DNA of 64,000 nucleotides from Heloderma charlesbogerti (taxonomy: Eukaryota; Chordata; Lepidosauria; Squamata; Helodermatidae): assembly GCA_026122225.1 (NCBI GenBank), contig JANEZZ010002695.1, positions 124,001 to 188,000 on the forward strand, read 5' to 3'. The notes under the pieces are model-generated. The model saw nothing but the letters and a program-made list of their open reading frames with translations. It ran no database searches and had not been told where the DNA came from. This document shows positions 45,615-56,579 of the stretch, piece by piece. Position numbers and translations under genes: made by a program. Each line of letters starts with the position of its first letter. Positions within the stretch are counted from its first letter, which is position 1.

Positions 45615-45885
45615 CAAAGAAGAAAAGTGCTGCACAACCATAATTTCCTCCACCTATAATAAGCCCTTGAAACTTGAGGGGGAAAAAATACACCCCCTCC
45701 ATTTTGATATCTGCAAATAGGGTAGCAAATGGGAGGATTTAGCCCTATCTGCACAAACTCTACACATGATCAGGGACTTGCTTTTTTCAGGGTCCTATAG
45801 CGAGAGCTTCCCTGTGCGTGATGTATATACACATTTAGCCTCTGTTCAGACCTTGGAGGTTTGGAGTGGGGAGAGCACCTGTGAT

Positions 45886-46851
45886 TAGGGGTGCACGAAA
45901 GTCACTTACCTGGTCTCGCAGCTTGCTTCGCGGTGGGGGGGAGGTGCTTCGCTGCTCCCCCCGAAGTTCAGGCCGGCGGGGAGGCTACCCTCCTCACCCA
46001 GCCAAAATTCAGGCCGGGGGGGAGGCTTCCCGCCTCGCCCGGCCGAAATTCAGGCCGGGGAGAAGCGCCCCGTCTCCCCGGCCGCGAACTTCAAAAGAAA
46101 AAAAACCCCAAAACGCCCCTGTGATAGGCTATGTAACGATTAACGTAGCCTATCACGGCTAGATCTGCAAAGTCAGCCGTGATAGGCTACGTTAATCATC
46201 ACGTAGCCTATCACGGGTGACTTAAAAAAAAAAAAAAGCGCGTACGCAAATGGCGGCCCCCATAGGGAGCTGCCATTTGCGTTCCTTATTTGGTCCCTGT
46301 AGTCTACGTAAAGATTTACGTAGGCTATGGCAAAAATAAGGGCAACACTATTTGCATTGTCCTTATTTTTGCCGTAGTCTACGTAAATCTTTACGTAGAC
46401 TACAGGGACCAAATAAGGAACACGAATGGCAGCTCCCTATGGGGGCCACCATTTGCGTATGCGCTTTTTTTTTTTTTAAGTCACCCATGATAGGCTACGT
46501 GATGATTAACATAGCCTATCACGGCTGACTTTGCAAATCTAGCCATGATAGGCTACGTTAATCGTTACGTAGCCTATCACAGGGGCGTTTCTTTTTTTTT
46601 TACTTTGCTTGTAATGGCGGTGGCAGCAGCTGGTTGAAAGACCGGCTGCCACCCCCGCCCCTGACGAAGACCTGCCAAACCGCCGCCGGGACCTGCCTCC
46701 GGGAGGGACATTCGTGAAAGGTAAGTCCCATCCTGGGGGGGGGGGCGGGGGCAGGGGGGCGGGGAATTTCTCCCCGAACAACCTTCGGAGGACCGAATGC
46801 GTTGGCACTCAGCCCCCCGAAATTTTGGGGAGAAATTCTCCCCCATCCCTA
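45886..46851. mobile_element. hAT-type palindromic element, complete 966-bp copy
   Basis: A-end at left (TAGGGGTGCACGAAAGTCAC), B-end at right (GAAATTCTCCCCCATCCCTA). The 8-mer CCTGTGAT flanks it exactly at 45878-45885 and 46852-46859. The A-arm has tandem CCGGCCGAAATTCAGGCCGG-like units (45968-46080). The core runs 46111-46590 (AAACGCCCCTGTGATAGG to its mirror) with centre near 46350. The B-arm contains GGCGGTGGCAGCAGC and the AAGGTAAGTCCC donor-like motif. One of the best reference copies. Confidence 0.95.
46111..46590. repeat. compound palindrome of the 45886-46851 copy
   Basis: The outer ends AAACGCCCCTGTGATAGG and CCTATCACAGGGGCGTTT are exact reverse complements 480 bp apart. Modules in order: S, S, Y, T, centre, T, Y, S, S. 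Confidence 0.93.
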
Positions 46852-46859
46852 CCTGTGAT

Positions 46860-47715
46860 TCTGCCAATTCTCCATGTGTTCATGGGCGGAGGAATCCCCC
46901 AACATGGGGAGGGAGAATCCATGGCAGATGAATCAGCAAATCCTGATGGGCTTGTTCAAGCAGAGGAGAAGAAGATAGTGTTTTCGTCTCGAGTAGAGCT
47001 GTGCACAAATGGACTCTTGAAATTCTCAACCTTATTTGTGGGCAGAGAAATTTGGGAGACCATTTCACCGAATTTCTCCAGGGGGAGGAGAAAATATTAA
47101 CAGTTTCTCCCAGATAGGGCTCCCCATTGACAGGGGTCATAGCACAACTTCCTTCTTTTTTTGAAAGGGTTTTTTGTACCCATAATGCATGTATGTGTGT
47201 GTGTGGGGGCAGTGTTGCGTCTAGCTCCAGGGATGAGGTGGAGTTAGTGCTCTGACACAATCTGTCTTCCAATTTCTTGAAAGTGTTCTTCCCCATGAAA
47301 GCTTCTATTGTTTTGCTCCATTCTTAGGGTGTTTTATAATTTATTTTTGTGGTGATTTTGAGCATATCTAATCACAGCTAGCCTCCTAGGCTGCCTGCAT
47401 GTCCTGATCTGGGGGGAAAAACAAAACAAAACTCACACTTATGGGAGGAATTACAACATGGTGCCTTAAATGGGGGCTTTAACTGAAGTGTAGGAAGCTG
47501 AGGAGGCCACAGGCAGCCAGAGAGAAGATTGTACAGTGAAAAACAGGATGCTTGTGCTCGCTCCTCGGCCACCTCCTAAGTAAGTTAAGCCCAAGAAACC
47601 CCAAGCCATTTCAAATTTCATGAGTATTTCTCTGAAATTTCTTTGGTTCAAATTTCTTGTTGAAAACAATTTCTCTTCCATCAAATTGAATGTGAATGGT
47701 CAAAAAGAATGTGGG
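46860..47715. other. unclassified interval
   Basis: No recognised repeat or gene. Confidence 0.4.
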
Positions 47716-47727
47716 TAAATTTTTGGC

Positions 47728-48064
47728 CGTGGTGGCTTAGTGGTTAAGACGCTGAATTGCAGACTGGAAGGTCAGCAGGACAGCAGTTCGAGACCCGAGT
47801 GCTGCGTGACGGAGTGAGCTCCCGTCTTCAGTCCCAGCTTCTGCCAACCTAGCAATTCAAAAGCAAGAAATTGCAAGTAGATAAATAGGTACTGCTTCGG
47901 CGGGAAAGGTAACAGCATTCCGTGCACCTCAGTGTTCAGTCATGCCAGCCACATGACCATGGAAGCATCTTAGGACAGTGCTGGCTCTTCGGCTTAGAAA
48001 TGGAGATGAGCACCACACCCTAGAGTCGGACACGACTGGTTGGGGACACCTTTACCTTTACCTT
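47728..48064 (+). mobile_element. tRNA-derived squamate SINE with 12-bp target duplication
   Basis: The tRNA-like head has TGGCTTAGTGGTTAAGACG (A-box region) and CAGTTCGAGACC (B-box region). The body includes GGAGTGAGCTCCCGT, CCAGCTTCTGCCAACCTAGC, AAGTAGATAAATAGGTA and GCCACATGACC, and the end GAGTCGGACACGACTGG with a (CCTTTA)n tail, as in a widespread squamate SINE. TAAATTTTTGGC at 47716-47727 and 48065-48076 is an exact target duplication showing LINE-mediated insertion. Confidence 0.9.
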
Positions 48065-48196
48065 TAAATTTTTGGCACAATGCTAGTCTTTATCCCTTCT
48101 GTTGGCCATTCCTTCTCACTTTTTTTAAAAAAAGATTTTTCCCTCTTATTGGTTCCAGTGGCTGGGGAAATATATCCATCAGCCCTAGGGTCAACA

Positions 48197-48291
48197 TGTT
48201 GTTGTTCAGTCGTTAAGTCGTGTCCAACTCTTTGTGACCTCATGGACCATAGCACGCCAGGCCTTCCTGTCCTCCACACTCTCCTGGGAGC
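48197..48291 (-). mobile_element. BovB LINE 3' end
   Basis: TTGTTGTTCAGTCGTTAAGT, GTGTCCAACTCTTTGTGACC, CATGGACCATAGCACGCCAG and GCCTTCCTGTCCTCCAC are the reverse complement of the BovB 3' terminus, a second copy of the sequence at 33367-33495. Confidence 0.9.
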
Positions 48292-49576
48292 ATATCAGGA
48301 AAATGGGAGGGATCCAAAAGCCTCCCTTGATCCACCCCTGACACAGCCTTGGAATCACCTCCCCCGTTCCCCCCTCTGCCATCAAAACACTGTTGGTGGA
48401 AGACCAATGGCACTGGTCCTTTCCATGGCTACTGTAAGAGTCTTCTGAGAGCAGACCTTCCTCTCTGCCCACTGAGAGGGAGATCTGCATTTCTGCCTTA
48501 TATGCATGGAAAGGATTAAACCATACAATTTCATCACAACCATGAGGTTGTGCAGTTTCACCTTTCTCCCCTCTCCCCACTCAGTCAGCATTTAGACTGG
48601 ACAGTCCCTACCACTGAGAGCTGCTTCTGACTGTACACAGTGTAGAATGGGCACCGGATGGGGCATTTTGAATGGATGTCTGACAGGCAACAGCTAAGAC
48701 TGGGGCAGAGGGGGAATGAGAGGGCTATGAAAAGCGAACCAATACGTTACTGTATGGATGTGTGTAATGCCCTTGAGAATTTGGCAGCTCTCACCAACCC
48801 CCATTTATTTGCACTCCCAAAATGTTTGTGGCATTTCACCTAAACAGGAACTCCAAATTCACCTAAAAATTCAATCTGGGTGAAACTTGGTGTGTGCCCT
48901 AGGGATCCTCCCAGCCCCCAAATCCCACCACTACTCAAAACACTTTCAGAAATGCTTTTGATGCCCTTTTCCATTCATCGGATATTTTACGCAAGCACAG
49001 AAACCGCAAGTGTCACTTCAGAATGTCAGTTTAGGTGACATTCATTGACAACTCTGAAGCTGCAAATCTATGCAGGGTAAGTATAAGCTCCCTTTGAACA
49101 CAGTGGGGCTTACTTCCAAGTAGACAATTAGAGGATTGTAATGTAATTCTCCTATGGTTCAAAGTGTTCGTTTAAAAGGTTCATACATATAGTTTTTGAG
49201 CTTAAAAAAACAACTCTTAAATGTTTGCTACTTGTTTCCAAACTCTCAGAAATTTATTTAAAATATTGGGCCAGTAATCAGTCTTGAACTTGTATGGAAA
49301 CTTTTGAAGAAACTAGACAAAATAAGTTTCTACTTTTGTCATGTCTGGCCTTGGAAGGATCAAAATGAGATTTTCCTCTAGGTCTCTCTGTGTGGTTGTC
49401 TTTTTGTAGACACTGCATGTTAATAATATGCAGAGATAAGCTCTTTCCGCATGCAAATGATACATAATGTACTAGTAGAAATGCAAGACAGGGACGGAAT
49501 TCTTCAAATTGACTTTGACAGAATTCAAGGTTGGTTCAAGGGAAAAAAAGAATGCCTCCTTTTGAATGTTAAACAA

Positions 49577-49605
49577 TGTGTTTGTGTGTGTGTGTGTGTG
49601 TGTGT
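49577..49605 (+). repeat. (GT)n microsatellite
   Basis: About 14 GT units. Confidence 0.95.
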
Positions 49606-50553
49606 TTCAAAACATGGGAAAGCTGAATGTAATGATAATGATCACTGTTTATTGTGCTGTGCAGGAAACAGATGACTGATTTATGTGTCTGGAGTTGGGA
49701 CTTTATTTCTGCTATTTTTTGAACTGTGAGCTTATATTGAGTAGCTAACTCCTTTTGATGACTGTTGCAAATACCATGTTTTCTATGTGATTTTGACTAA
49801 GCATGGTTGTGACATTACAATAGGGCAATCATCAGTCATCAGAACATCATCTTGGTTCTTTGGATAGTGGTGCTCATGTACAACTCTTCACACATCATCA
49901 TCCATTTATTTTACAGATGCTAGTTCAGAACAGATGAGATGTAAGGAATCACAAACAGTGCTTGGAGAAGGTCTGAGTGACATCATCAGTAATCATCACA
50001 ATATTAATAATTTCCGTTATGCTTTACAGTGTAACAAAAGCCTTCCATGTTGTTTGCTTGTGGATCTTTCATTTCATTTTCATGTATTACATTTCTGTAC
50101 TGCCCAAGAGCTGAAGATCTCTTATTCTTTAAACAACAATAGAGTGCAGTAGGTTCAGAGAGAGGGGGTGAGATCTTGTGCAAGTAAGCTTACTGTTGTA
50201 ATTTCTGATTGCCACTGAATTTCTCTCTGTCTTACCATTGTTGTGTAAGTTGGGACCAAGGCTGAATTATATGCCAATAGTCCAGGATTGCAGCATTGTA
50301 AATGTTTTCACTCTTTTAAGTAGACTGAAGTATGGTTGTATAATTTAACCTATTATTACCCATTGTGATGTGAGTTCTCATGATAGGTAAAAGCTATGCA
50401 TGTAAATAAAATGAATGTCCAGACTATAGCATGACTTTCATAGTTAAACCAATAGTTTGAAATGAAAATATGTTGTGTTGCAATTTGAGCCAGAGTCCAA
50501 CCAATTTCCTGCAAGTGCACCAGAAACAAACACTTCAACGTATGACTGCAAGC

Positions 50554-50558
<5 letters not shown>

Positions 50559-50586
<28 letters not shown>
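50559..50586 (+). repeat. (AC)n microsatellite
   Basis: About 14 AC units. Confidence 0.95.
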
Positions 50587-50587
<1 letters not shown>

Positions 50588-51411
50588 GCACTTTTCCCAG
50601 GAACTGAAATTAGGAGGAGGGGTGTTTGAATTGTATGGAGGCTGAGGAGTGAGATCCATTGATTCCCTTCATGAATGTGGAGTCATGTTGTATGTCACAA
50701 ACATGGCCATTTCTCTAGATGTAACTTGTGCCTGCATTGACATCTTTATTATTTTCTTATAATTTTGCACATATCTGTTGCACAGTGAAATCCTATGCAT
50801 GTGTATTCAGAAGTAAGTCCCATTGAGTTCAGTACGTCTGACTCCAAGTTAAGTGTGTAAAGGATTGCAGCCTTAGGGTGCAATGCAATCCTGTCGGGTA
50901 TGCCTTGGGTACTTGTAAGACTCCAAATTTCGAGGCTTATGAGTATCCTATGCCTCTCGCTCTGCATTTAAGCAAGATAGGTGTTTCCATCTGTCTAGTG
51001 GAGACTTCAGGAAGTGGGAGGGAAGGCAGCTGGGGAGGCCATAGATTTTATCATATGGCTGACACCCTGGTCTTCTCCCCTCCCCGCCCCCGGAAACATT
51101 CACTTTCCCCCACCTCCATGCTCTGTTTTCCAAGTGCAGAGAGGTAGCCATCACAGTTCTCTCCACACCGACTATAAGGGGGAGTGGGGAGGAGATGGGG
51201 CGCATGGTTTCTTGACTCTGAGCTTGGAGCAGGATACCAAACTTTCCTATCCCCCACCCCATCCCCAACACTGTCTGGTGGGTACAGGACAGTTGCTCAT
51301 TTTCAGTCACTTTCTCATGTGTCTGCCAGTTCTGGCCCTTCAACTAACATACTTATTATATCAGAAGGTGACTTTTTCAGAACATAGAATTTCATTTAGT
51401 GATGGAAAAAC

Positions 51412-52060
51412 TAGGGGTGGACGAAAGTCACTTACCTGTCCTCGAAGGACGTTCGCGGGGGGGGAGGCGCCTCCTGGTCCCCCCGTGAGGTTTAGGCTGG
51501 GGGGGAGGCTTCCCGCCTCACCCCGGCCGAAATTCAGGCCGGGGGGGAGGCTTCCCGCCTCGCCCGGCCGAAATTCAGGCCGGCGAGGAGGCACCTCGCC
51601 TCGCCCGGCCGCGAACGTGAAAGTTAAAAAAACAACAACACGCCCCCTGATAGGCTACGTGACGATTCACGTAGCCTATCACGGTTAGATCTGCAAAGTC
51701 AGCCGTGATAGGCTACGTCAATCGTCACGTAGCCTATCATGGGTGACTTAAAAAAAAAAAAAAATCGCATACGCTAATGGTGGCCCCCATAGGGAGCCGC
51801 CATTCCCATTCCTTATTTGGTCGCTGTAGTCTATGTAAAGATTTACGTAGACTACGGCGAAAATAAGGGCAACGCTATTTGCATTTACAAATAGCAACGC
51901 TATTTGTAAATGGCTGCAATTGGGTTAAACTAAAGGCTTTACATCCACAAATGGCGTCCACTACATTTGCGTCCCTGTTTTTCATGCGATAGGTTAGCCT
52001 ATCATGTGAAAAAACAGGGATGCAAATGGCGTAGTGGACACCATTTGTAGCCGTCCACTG
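51412..52060. mobile_element. chimeric hAT-type palindromic element
   Basis: A-end TAGGGGTGGACGAAAGTCAC with tandem A-arm units, S (about 51646-51684), S (about 51701-51740), Y (about 51773-51805), T (about 51825-51855), then the centre GCAACGCTATTTGCATT. After this the expected mirror half is replaced by a different palindrome (51947-52048) and no B-end is found. The left flank 8-mer is GGAAAAAC with no partner downstream. Confidence 0.8.
51947..52048. repeat. 102-bp near-perfect palindrome, Y-type variant
   Basis: ACAAATGGCGTCCACTAC at left mirrors GTAGTGGACACCATTTGT at right. The middle AACAGGGATGCAAATGG and CCCTGTTTTTCATGCGATAGG pair around a short S-like centre (GATAGGTTAGCCTATC). The modules resemble those of the 19085-19601 copy more than the copy to its left. 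Confidence 0.88.
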
Positions 52061-52904
52061 TAAAATCTCCTCTGATGACAGGGTGCAAGACTGTGGGGGC
52101 CCTGATCAGTAGATTTTTTTTATCTTTAATAGTTATTTATTTATTTCATTTATGTCAACCCTACCTTTTAGAGAAGTGGTGGTATGGCCTCCTTATGGCT
52201 ATGTGGCAAGATCTTCATTATTTTTAGGGGCTTGTTTGTTTAATAGGACTGATGGGGAGCAGAGCTCCGTACATGGACAATAGCTTTAAGGAGTACTCTC
52301 AATGTTTCTCACTGAAATGATCTTGTCCATGATTAGTTCAGCTGTCACAGCTGCCACGGTAAATTAATGACAAAATAAATGAAGGATAAATGATATCCCA
52401 GTGAAATCATTTCAGTCTCTTTCCTCTCATTTATCATTGACCTGTTCTTAATCCCAATAACTCTCTTCCTTCAGTAACGGCAGTATATACAATGTTAATA
52501 TATCTCACCCTTCTGATGTTTTTTCCATTAAAGGACATAGATTTTCACAGATGCTTTAAAAATTTTGTTAAAATTATTTAAGGCGAGGGAACTAATTTCC
52601 CTACATACATTTTCCTTGGCCTGAAAAAAATCTCTACATCTTTTAGGAAAGTACCAGAAGAAGAGCAATTTTCCATCGTCTTTATTAAAGGAACCATCTG
52701 CTTGTGACCTTTATAAAAAGCAGGACTTTGATTTTCAATTAATACTTAATTGGAAGTTATTATGAATTCATGAAACAGGTAAAGGTAGAGTCGCTTTTGA
52801 GATTGCCTCTTTCCATCATTGTGTCTATGTGTGTGGTATTTTTTTTTCTTTTTAAACAATCTCTTCTCCCTGTTCTGCTCCAGTGAATGTATCCAGTAGA
52901 ACTT
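52061..52904. other. unclassified interval
   Basis: TTATTTATTTCATTTATGTCAACCCTACC at 52136-52165 resembles a LINE 3' tail on the minus strand. No gene supported. Confidence 0.35.
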
Positions 52905-53205
52905 AGCTAGGCCAGGATCTCTTCTCAATCATCTCAGAATGCAGGACATGGAATAATAGATTCAAGTTACAGGAAGCCAGATTCCGGCTGAACATTATGA
53001 AAAATCTCCTGACTGTTAGAGCAATACAACAATGGAACCAATTCCCTAGGGAGGTGGTGGGCTCGCCCACACTGGAGGCATTCAAGACGAGGCTGAACAG
53101 CCATCTGTCAGGGATGCTCTGACTTGGATTCCTGCATTGAGCAGGGGGTTGGACTCGATTGTCTTGTAGGCCTCTTCCAACCCTATTATTCTATGATTAG
53201 TGATT
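52905..53205 (+). mobile_element. CR1 LINE 3' end
   Basis: AGCCAGATTCCGGCTGAACA, GAAAAATCTCCTGACTGTTA, GAGGTGGTGGGCTCGCC, CTGGAGGCATTCAAGACGAG, CAGCCATCTGTCAGGGATGC and GGGGGTTGGACTCGATTG, ending CCAACCCTATTATTCTATGAT, is the classical CR1 3'-UTR and terminal repeat. Moderately preserved, without coding sequence. Confidence 0.92.
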
Positions 53206-53366
53206 TGGCTTCTGTTCCTTAGAATGATGAGCAGTATAGAGTTGTGCTGAAATTTAAGTATATCTATCAGGAAGTAAAGTCCTGTTGAACTCAGCTGGAC
53301 TATCTTTGCATGATTAGGTTTCAGCTGTCTGACACTTTCATTGCAGGCACAGTAAGAAATAGAGAG

Positions 53367-53510
53367 GTGAGAGAAATGCCCTAAACACGGCGCCAGCTTG
53401 TCTGCTGAAAGGGGGGGGGCATTGCGGGCAGGTGGGTGACACAACGTAGGGGCCTCTCATTGGTGCACCCCGGTGGCACCACCATGCAAGGAGGGGCAGG
53501 CTGAGTCGCC
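53367..53510 (+). repeat. dispersed repeat R, copy 2 (class unknown)
   Basis: AAATGCCCTA, GGGGGGCATTGCGGG and GTGGCACCACCA in the order seen at 9545-9700. It lies about 140 bp left of a B-end insertion at 53648. Confidence 0.5.
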
Positions 53511-53647
53511 TCCTGAGTCTGAATCTCAGCTCTCTGGCTCAACGCAGCTAGAGAGACTGACCTGGAAGCAAAGACTCCTGCCTCCTCAAGGAAGACCTGC
53601 TCCGTCGCTCCCAACCGCCTGACACCAATGCGCTGATCGATTTCGCC

Positions 53648-55318
53648 TAGGGATGTACAAAAGTTCCGCCATGGATCTCGGGTAGGCCGAATGCCAGCGT
53701 ATTCGGGCCCCCAAAATCGGTGGCGGAATGGCATGCCCCCCCACCGGGACAAGACTTACCTTGGGTGGATCTTCCTGGCAGCGGCGGCGGCTCCGGCGGC
53801 GGTTCGGCAGTGGCGGCTGAGGCAGCCGGTCTTCCGACCGGCTGCCACCGCCACCATTTCCAGGTTAAAAAACAAAACAAACAAAAAACATGATAGGCAT
53901 AGGGATGGATGAAAGTCACTTACCTGATCCCAAAGCTTGCTTCATGGTGGGGGGGAGGCGCTCCGTTTCTCCCCCCGAAATTCTGGCCGAGGGGGGAGGC
54001 GCCCTGTCCCTCCCTGCCGAAATTCTGGCCGGGAGGGAGGTGCCCCATCCCTCCCCACCGAAATTCTGGCCGGGGGGTAGCGCCCCGTCTCTCCGGCCGT
54101 GAATCCTGTTGTCCTGCTGGGACGCAAATGGCGGCGGCCAGAGCCACCGTCGTTTGCGTACCTGGCCTGTAGTCAGCCGTCATAGGCTATGTAAATCCTT
54201 ACATAGCCTATCACGGCTGACTTTGAAAAAAAAAAAAAAAGCACGTACGCAAATGGCGGTGCCCATGGGCGCCGCCATTTGCGTTCCTTATTTGGTCCCG
54301 GTAGTTTACGTAAAGATTTACGTAGACTACGGCAAAAATAAGGGCAACGCAAATAGCGTTGCCCATATTTTCGCTGTAGTCTACATAAATATTTACGAAG
54401 ACTACCTGTGCCAAAATAAGGAACACAAATGGCGGTGCCCATGGGCACCACCATTTGCATACGTGCTTTTTTTTTAAAAAAAAAAAGTCAGCCTTGATAG
54501 GCTACGTAAGGATTTACGTAGCCTATGACGGTGTTTTTTGAAAATCTAGCCATGATAGGCTATGTAAATCTTTATGTAGCCTATCACATTTGTGGTTTGT
54601 TTGTTTTTTTTACACTTGGAAATGACGGCGGCAGCAGCCGTTAGGAAGACCGGCCGCCACTGCCGAACCACTGCTGGGAGCCGCCGCCAGGAGGGACATT
54701 CGCCAAAGGTAAGTCCCATCCCGGGGGGTGGCGGGGGGGTGGCGGACCATTTCTCCACCAATTTTGGGGGGCCGAATGCGCGGCATTCGGCCTCCCTGAG
54801 ATTCGTGGAGAAATTCTCTGACATCCCTAGATAGGCTACATAAAGATTTATGTAGCCTATCACAGCTAGATTTTTTTAAAAACACCGTGATAGGCTACGT
54901 AAATCTTTACGTAGCCTATCACGGCTGACTTAAAAAAACAACAACAACGCGCGTATGCAAATGGCAGCGGACATGGCCGCCGCCATTTGCGTCCCTTATT
55001 TTGGCATGTCTTAGTCTATGTAAACATTTACATAGACTAAGATGGTGAAAATAAAGGGAATGCAAATAGCGTAGATGCTACGCTATTTGCATTCCCCTTA
55101 TTTTCGCCGTCTTAGCGTACGTAAATGTTTATGTAGACTAAGATGTGCCAAAATAAAGAATGCAAATGGCAGCGGCCATGGACGCCGCCATTTGCATACG
55201 CGCGTAGTTTTTTTTTTTTAAAATCAGCTGTAATAGGCTACGTAAACATTTACGTAGCCTATCACGGCTGACTTCAGGGATGCAAAAGGCGGCGGCTATG
55301 GCCGCTGCCATTTGTGTC
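53648..55318. mobile_element. hAT-type palindromic element (outer copy of a triple nest)
   Basis: B-end TAGGGATGTACAAAAGTTCC and B-arm to about 53890, interrupted inside its first S palindrome by the 53900-54829 copy. It resumes at 54838 with S (to 54857), S (about 54885-54924), Y (54957-54986), T (55012-55038), centre GCAAATAGCGTAGATGCTACGCTATTTGC (about 55061-55089, slightly asymmetric flanks), T, Y (55163-55194), S (55229-55268) and Y (55282-55314). It is interrupted again at 55318 by another copy. The A-end is not seen. Confidence 0.82.
53900..54829. mobile_element. hAT-type palindromic element nested in an S palindrome
   Basis: A-end at left (TAGGGATGGATGAAAGTCAC), B-end at right (AATTCTCTGACATCCCTA). 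Flanks GATAGGCA (53892-53899) and GATAGGCT (54830-54837) match at 7 of 8 and are the first 8 bp of the host copy's S module. The A-arm has four CGAAATTCTGGCCG-type tandem units; the core is S, Y, T, centre, T, Y, S, S. Confidence 0.92.
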
Positions 55319-56004
55319 TAGGGATGGCAGAGAATTTCTCCCCGAATCTTCGGGGGGCCAAGCGCCAACGCATTCAGCCCTCCGAAATCGGCGGTGAAAT
55401 TCTCCGCCACCCCCCCACCCCCCGCCAACCCCCCCGGGATGGGACTTACCGTAGCCGAATGTCCCTCCCGGCAGCGCGTCCCGGTGGCAGTTTGGCGGGC
55501 TTTCGGCAGGGGTAGGGGCGGCAGCCGGTCTTTTGACCGGCTGCCGCCGCTGCCATTACAGCTGAAGTAAAAAAAAACAACAACCCCGTGATAGGCTACG
55601 TAACGATTAACATAGCCTATCATGGCTAGATCTCCAAAGTCAGCCGTGATAGGCTACGTTAATCGTTACGTAGCCTATCACGGGTGACTTTGAAAAAAAA
55701 AAAAAAAGCGCGTACACAAATGGCGGCCCCCATGGGGCACCACCATTTGCATGCCTAATTTGGTCCCTGTAGTTGTACGGAAATAGCGTTGTCCTTATTT
55801 TTGCCGTAGTCTACATAAATCTTTATGTAGACTACTGGGACCAAATAAGGAACTCAAATGGCAGCGCCCCATGGGGGCCACAATTTGCGTACGCTCTTTT
55901 TTTTTTTCCAAAGTCACCCGTGATAGGCTACGTAACGATTAACGTAGCCTATCACGGTTGACTTTGCAAATCTAGCCATGATAGGCTGCGTAAATCGTTA
56001 CGTA
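55319..56004. mobile_element. hAT-type palindromic element cut at the last S palindrome
   Basis: B-end TAGGGATGGCAGAGAATTTC starts after TTTGTGTC, inside the Y module of the 53648 copy. The core S, S, Y, (T damaged), T, Y, S runs to the final S palindrome, where identity stops at its axis (CGTTACGTA, 55995-56004). The Ngaro-like element begins there. The mirror half and A-end would lie beyond the window if the retrotransposon inserted here. Confidence 0.8.
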
Positions 56005-56579
56005 AATCATTCGGGCGTAAATCATTCGGGCGCGGTGCCTGTTCCCACCGGCGCTTCCCGCCCTTCAAGGGTGCCGGCGCCTGCGGCATTGGCGCAACTG
56101 CCCCCCTCACCTGCCTTGCGGCTCCCCTTCGCCTCTGCCTGCCGCTGCTCCAGGGTCATCGGCTTTCGCGGCGGGGGCGCACGCGCAACTCCCTCTCTGC
56201 TCCTTGTCCTGGGATAGTCTAGTGGGGGGGTGGCACCTGGCTGCAGAGCCAGAGTCTGTAGTTCAGATCCCCAATTTGGCTTTTGGTTTTTTAACAGCGG
56301 CGCTTGCTGCTGCGGGGCGGCGGCCTTTCCAGCTGGCGCCCTGATTTCACCCTCGGCCTCGAACCTCTGGCGCACAGGCTTGGTGCTGGAGGTGCTGCCT
56401 CCATTGCCCCGGGTACCCAGTGGAATCACCTTCACAGGAGCCTCCGGCAGGGGTTTCTGACCCTTGCCACTTTCATTTATCTGGTAGTGGTTTGAGCGTT
56501 GGACTGGGACCAGTGATCCTGGCCCTTGCTTCTTTATTTTTCGACTGCTGTGCCAACTTAACTCTCTTTCTGCTACATC
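56005..56579 (+). other. GC-rich leader of the Ngaro-like element
   Basis: About 575 bp with no conserved frame. It starts with two direct copies of GTAAATCATTCGGGC (56003-56031). TAGTCTAGTGG (56215-56225) and GTTCAGATCC (56261-56270) resemble pol III A and B boxes at near tRNA spacing. AGTGGTTTGAGCGTTGGACT at 56485-56504 resembles a squamate SINE head. Whether these are promoter parts or chance is unknown. Confidence 0.45.

Larger units (their letters stand above)
43561..45877. other. unclassified interval with microsatellites
   Basis: No gene supported; (CA)n and (TTG)n runs are listed separately. Confidence 0.35.
48292..51403. other. mostly unclassified interval with microsatellites
   Basis: (GT)n at 49577-49605 and (CA)n at 50559-50586. 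TTCTGTACTGCCCAAGAGCT at 50093-50112 resembles the start of a CR1 tail on the minus strand (compare 2335-2355). Otherwise nothing recognised. Confidence 0.35.

Noticed and set aside
47728..48064. Functional tRNA gene
   Set aside because: A and B boxes are followed by a SINE body, a (CCTTTA)n tail and a 12-bp target duplication; no tRNA acceptor stem.
51014..51688. 224-codon plus-strand frame
   Set aside because: Half of it is a hAT A-arm and S palindrome; the upstream part has no recognisable domain.
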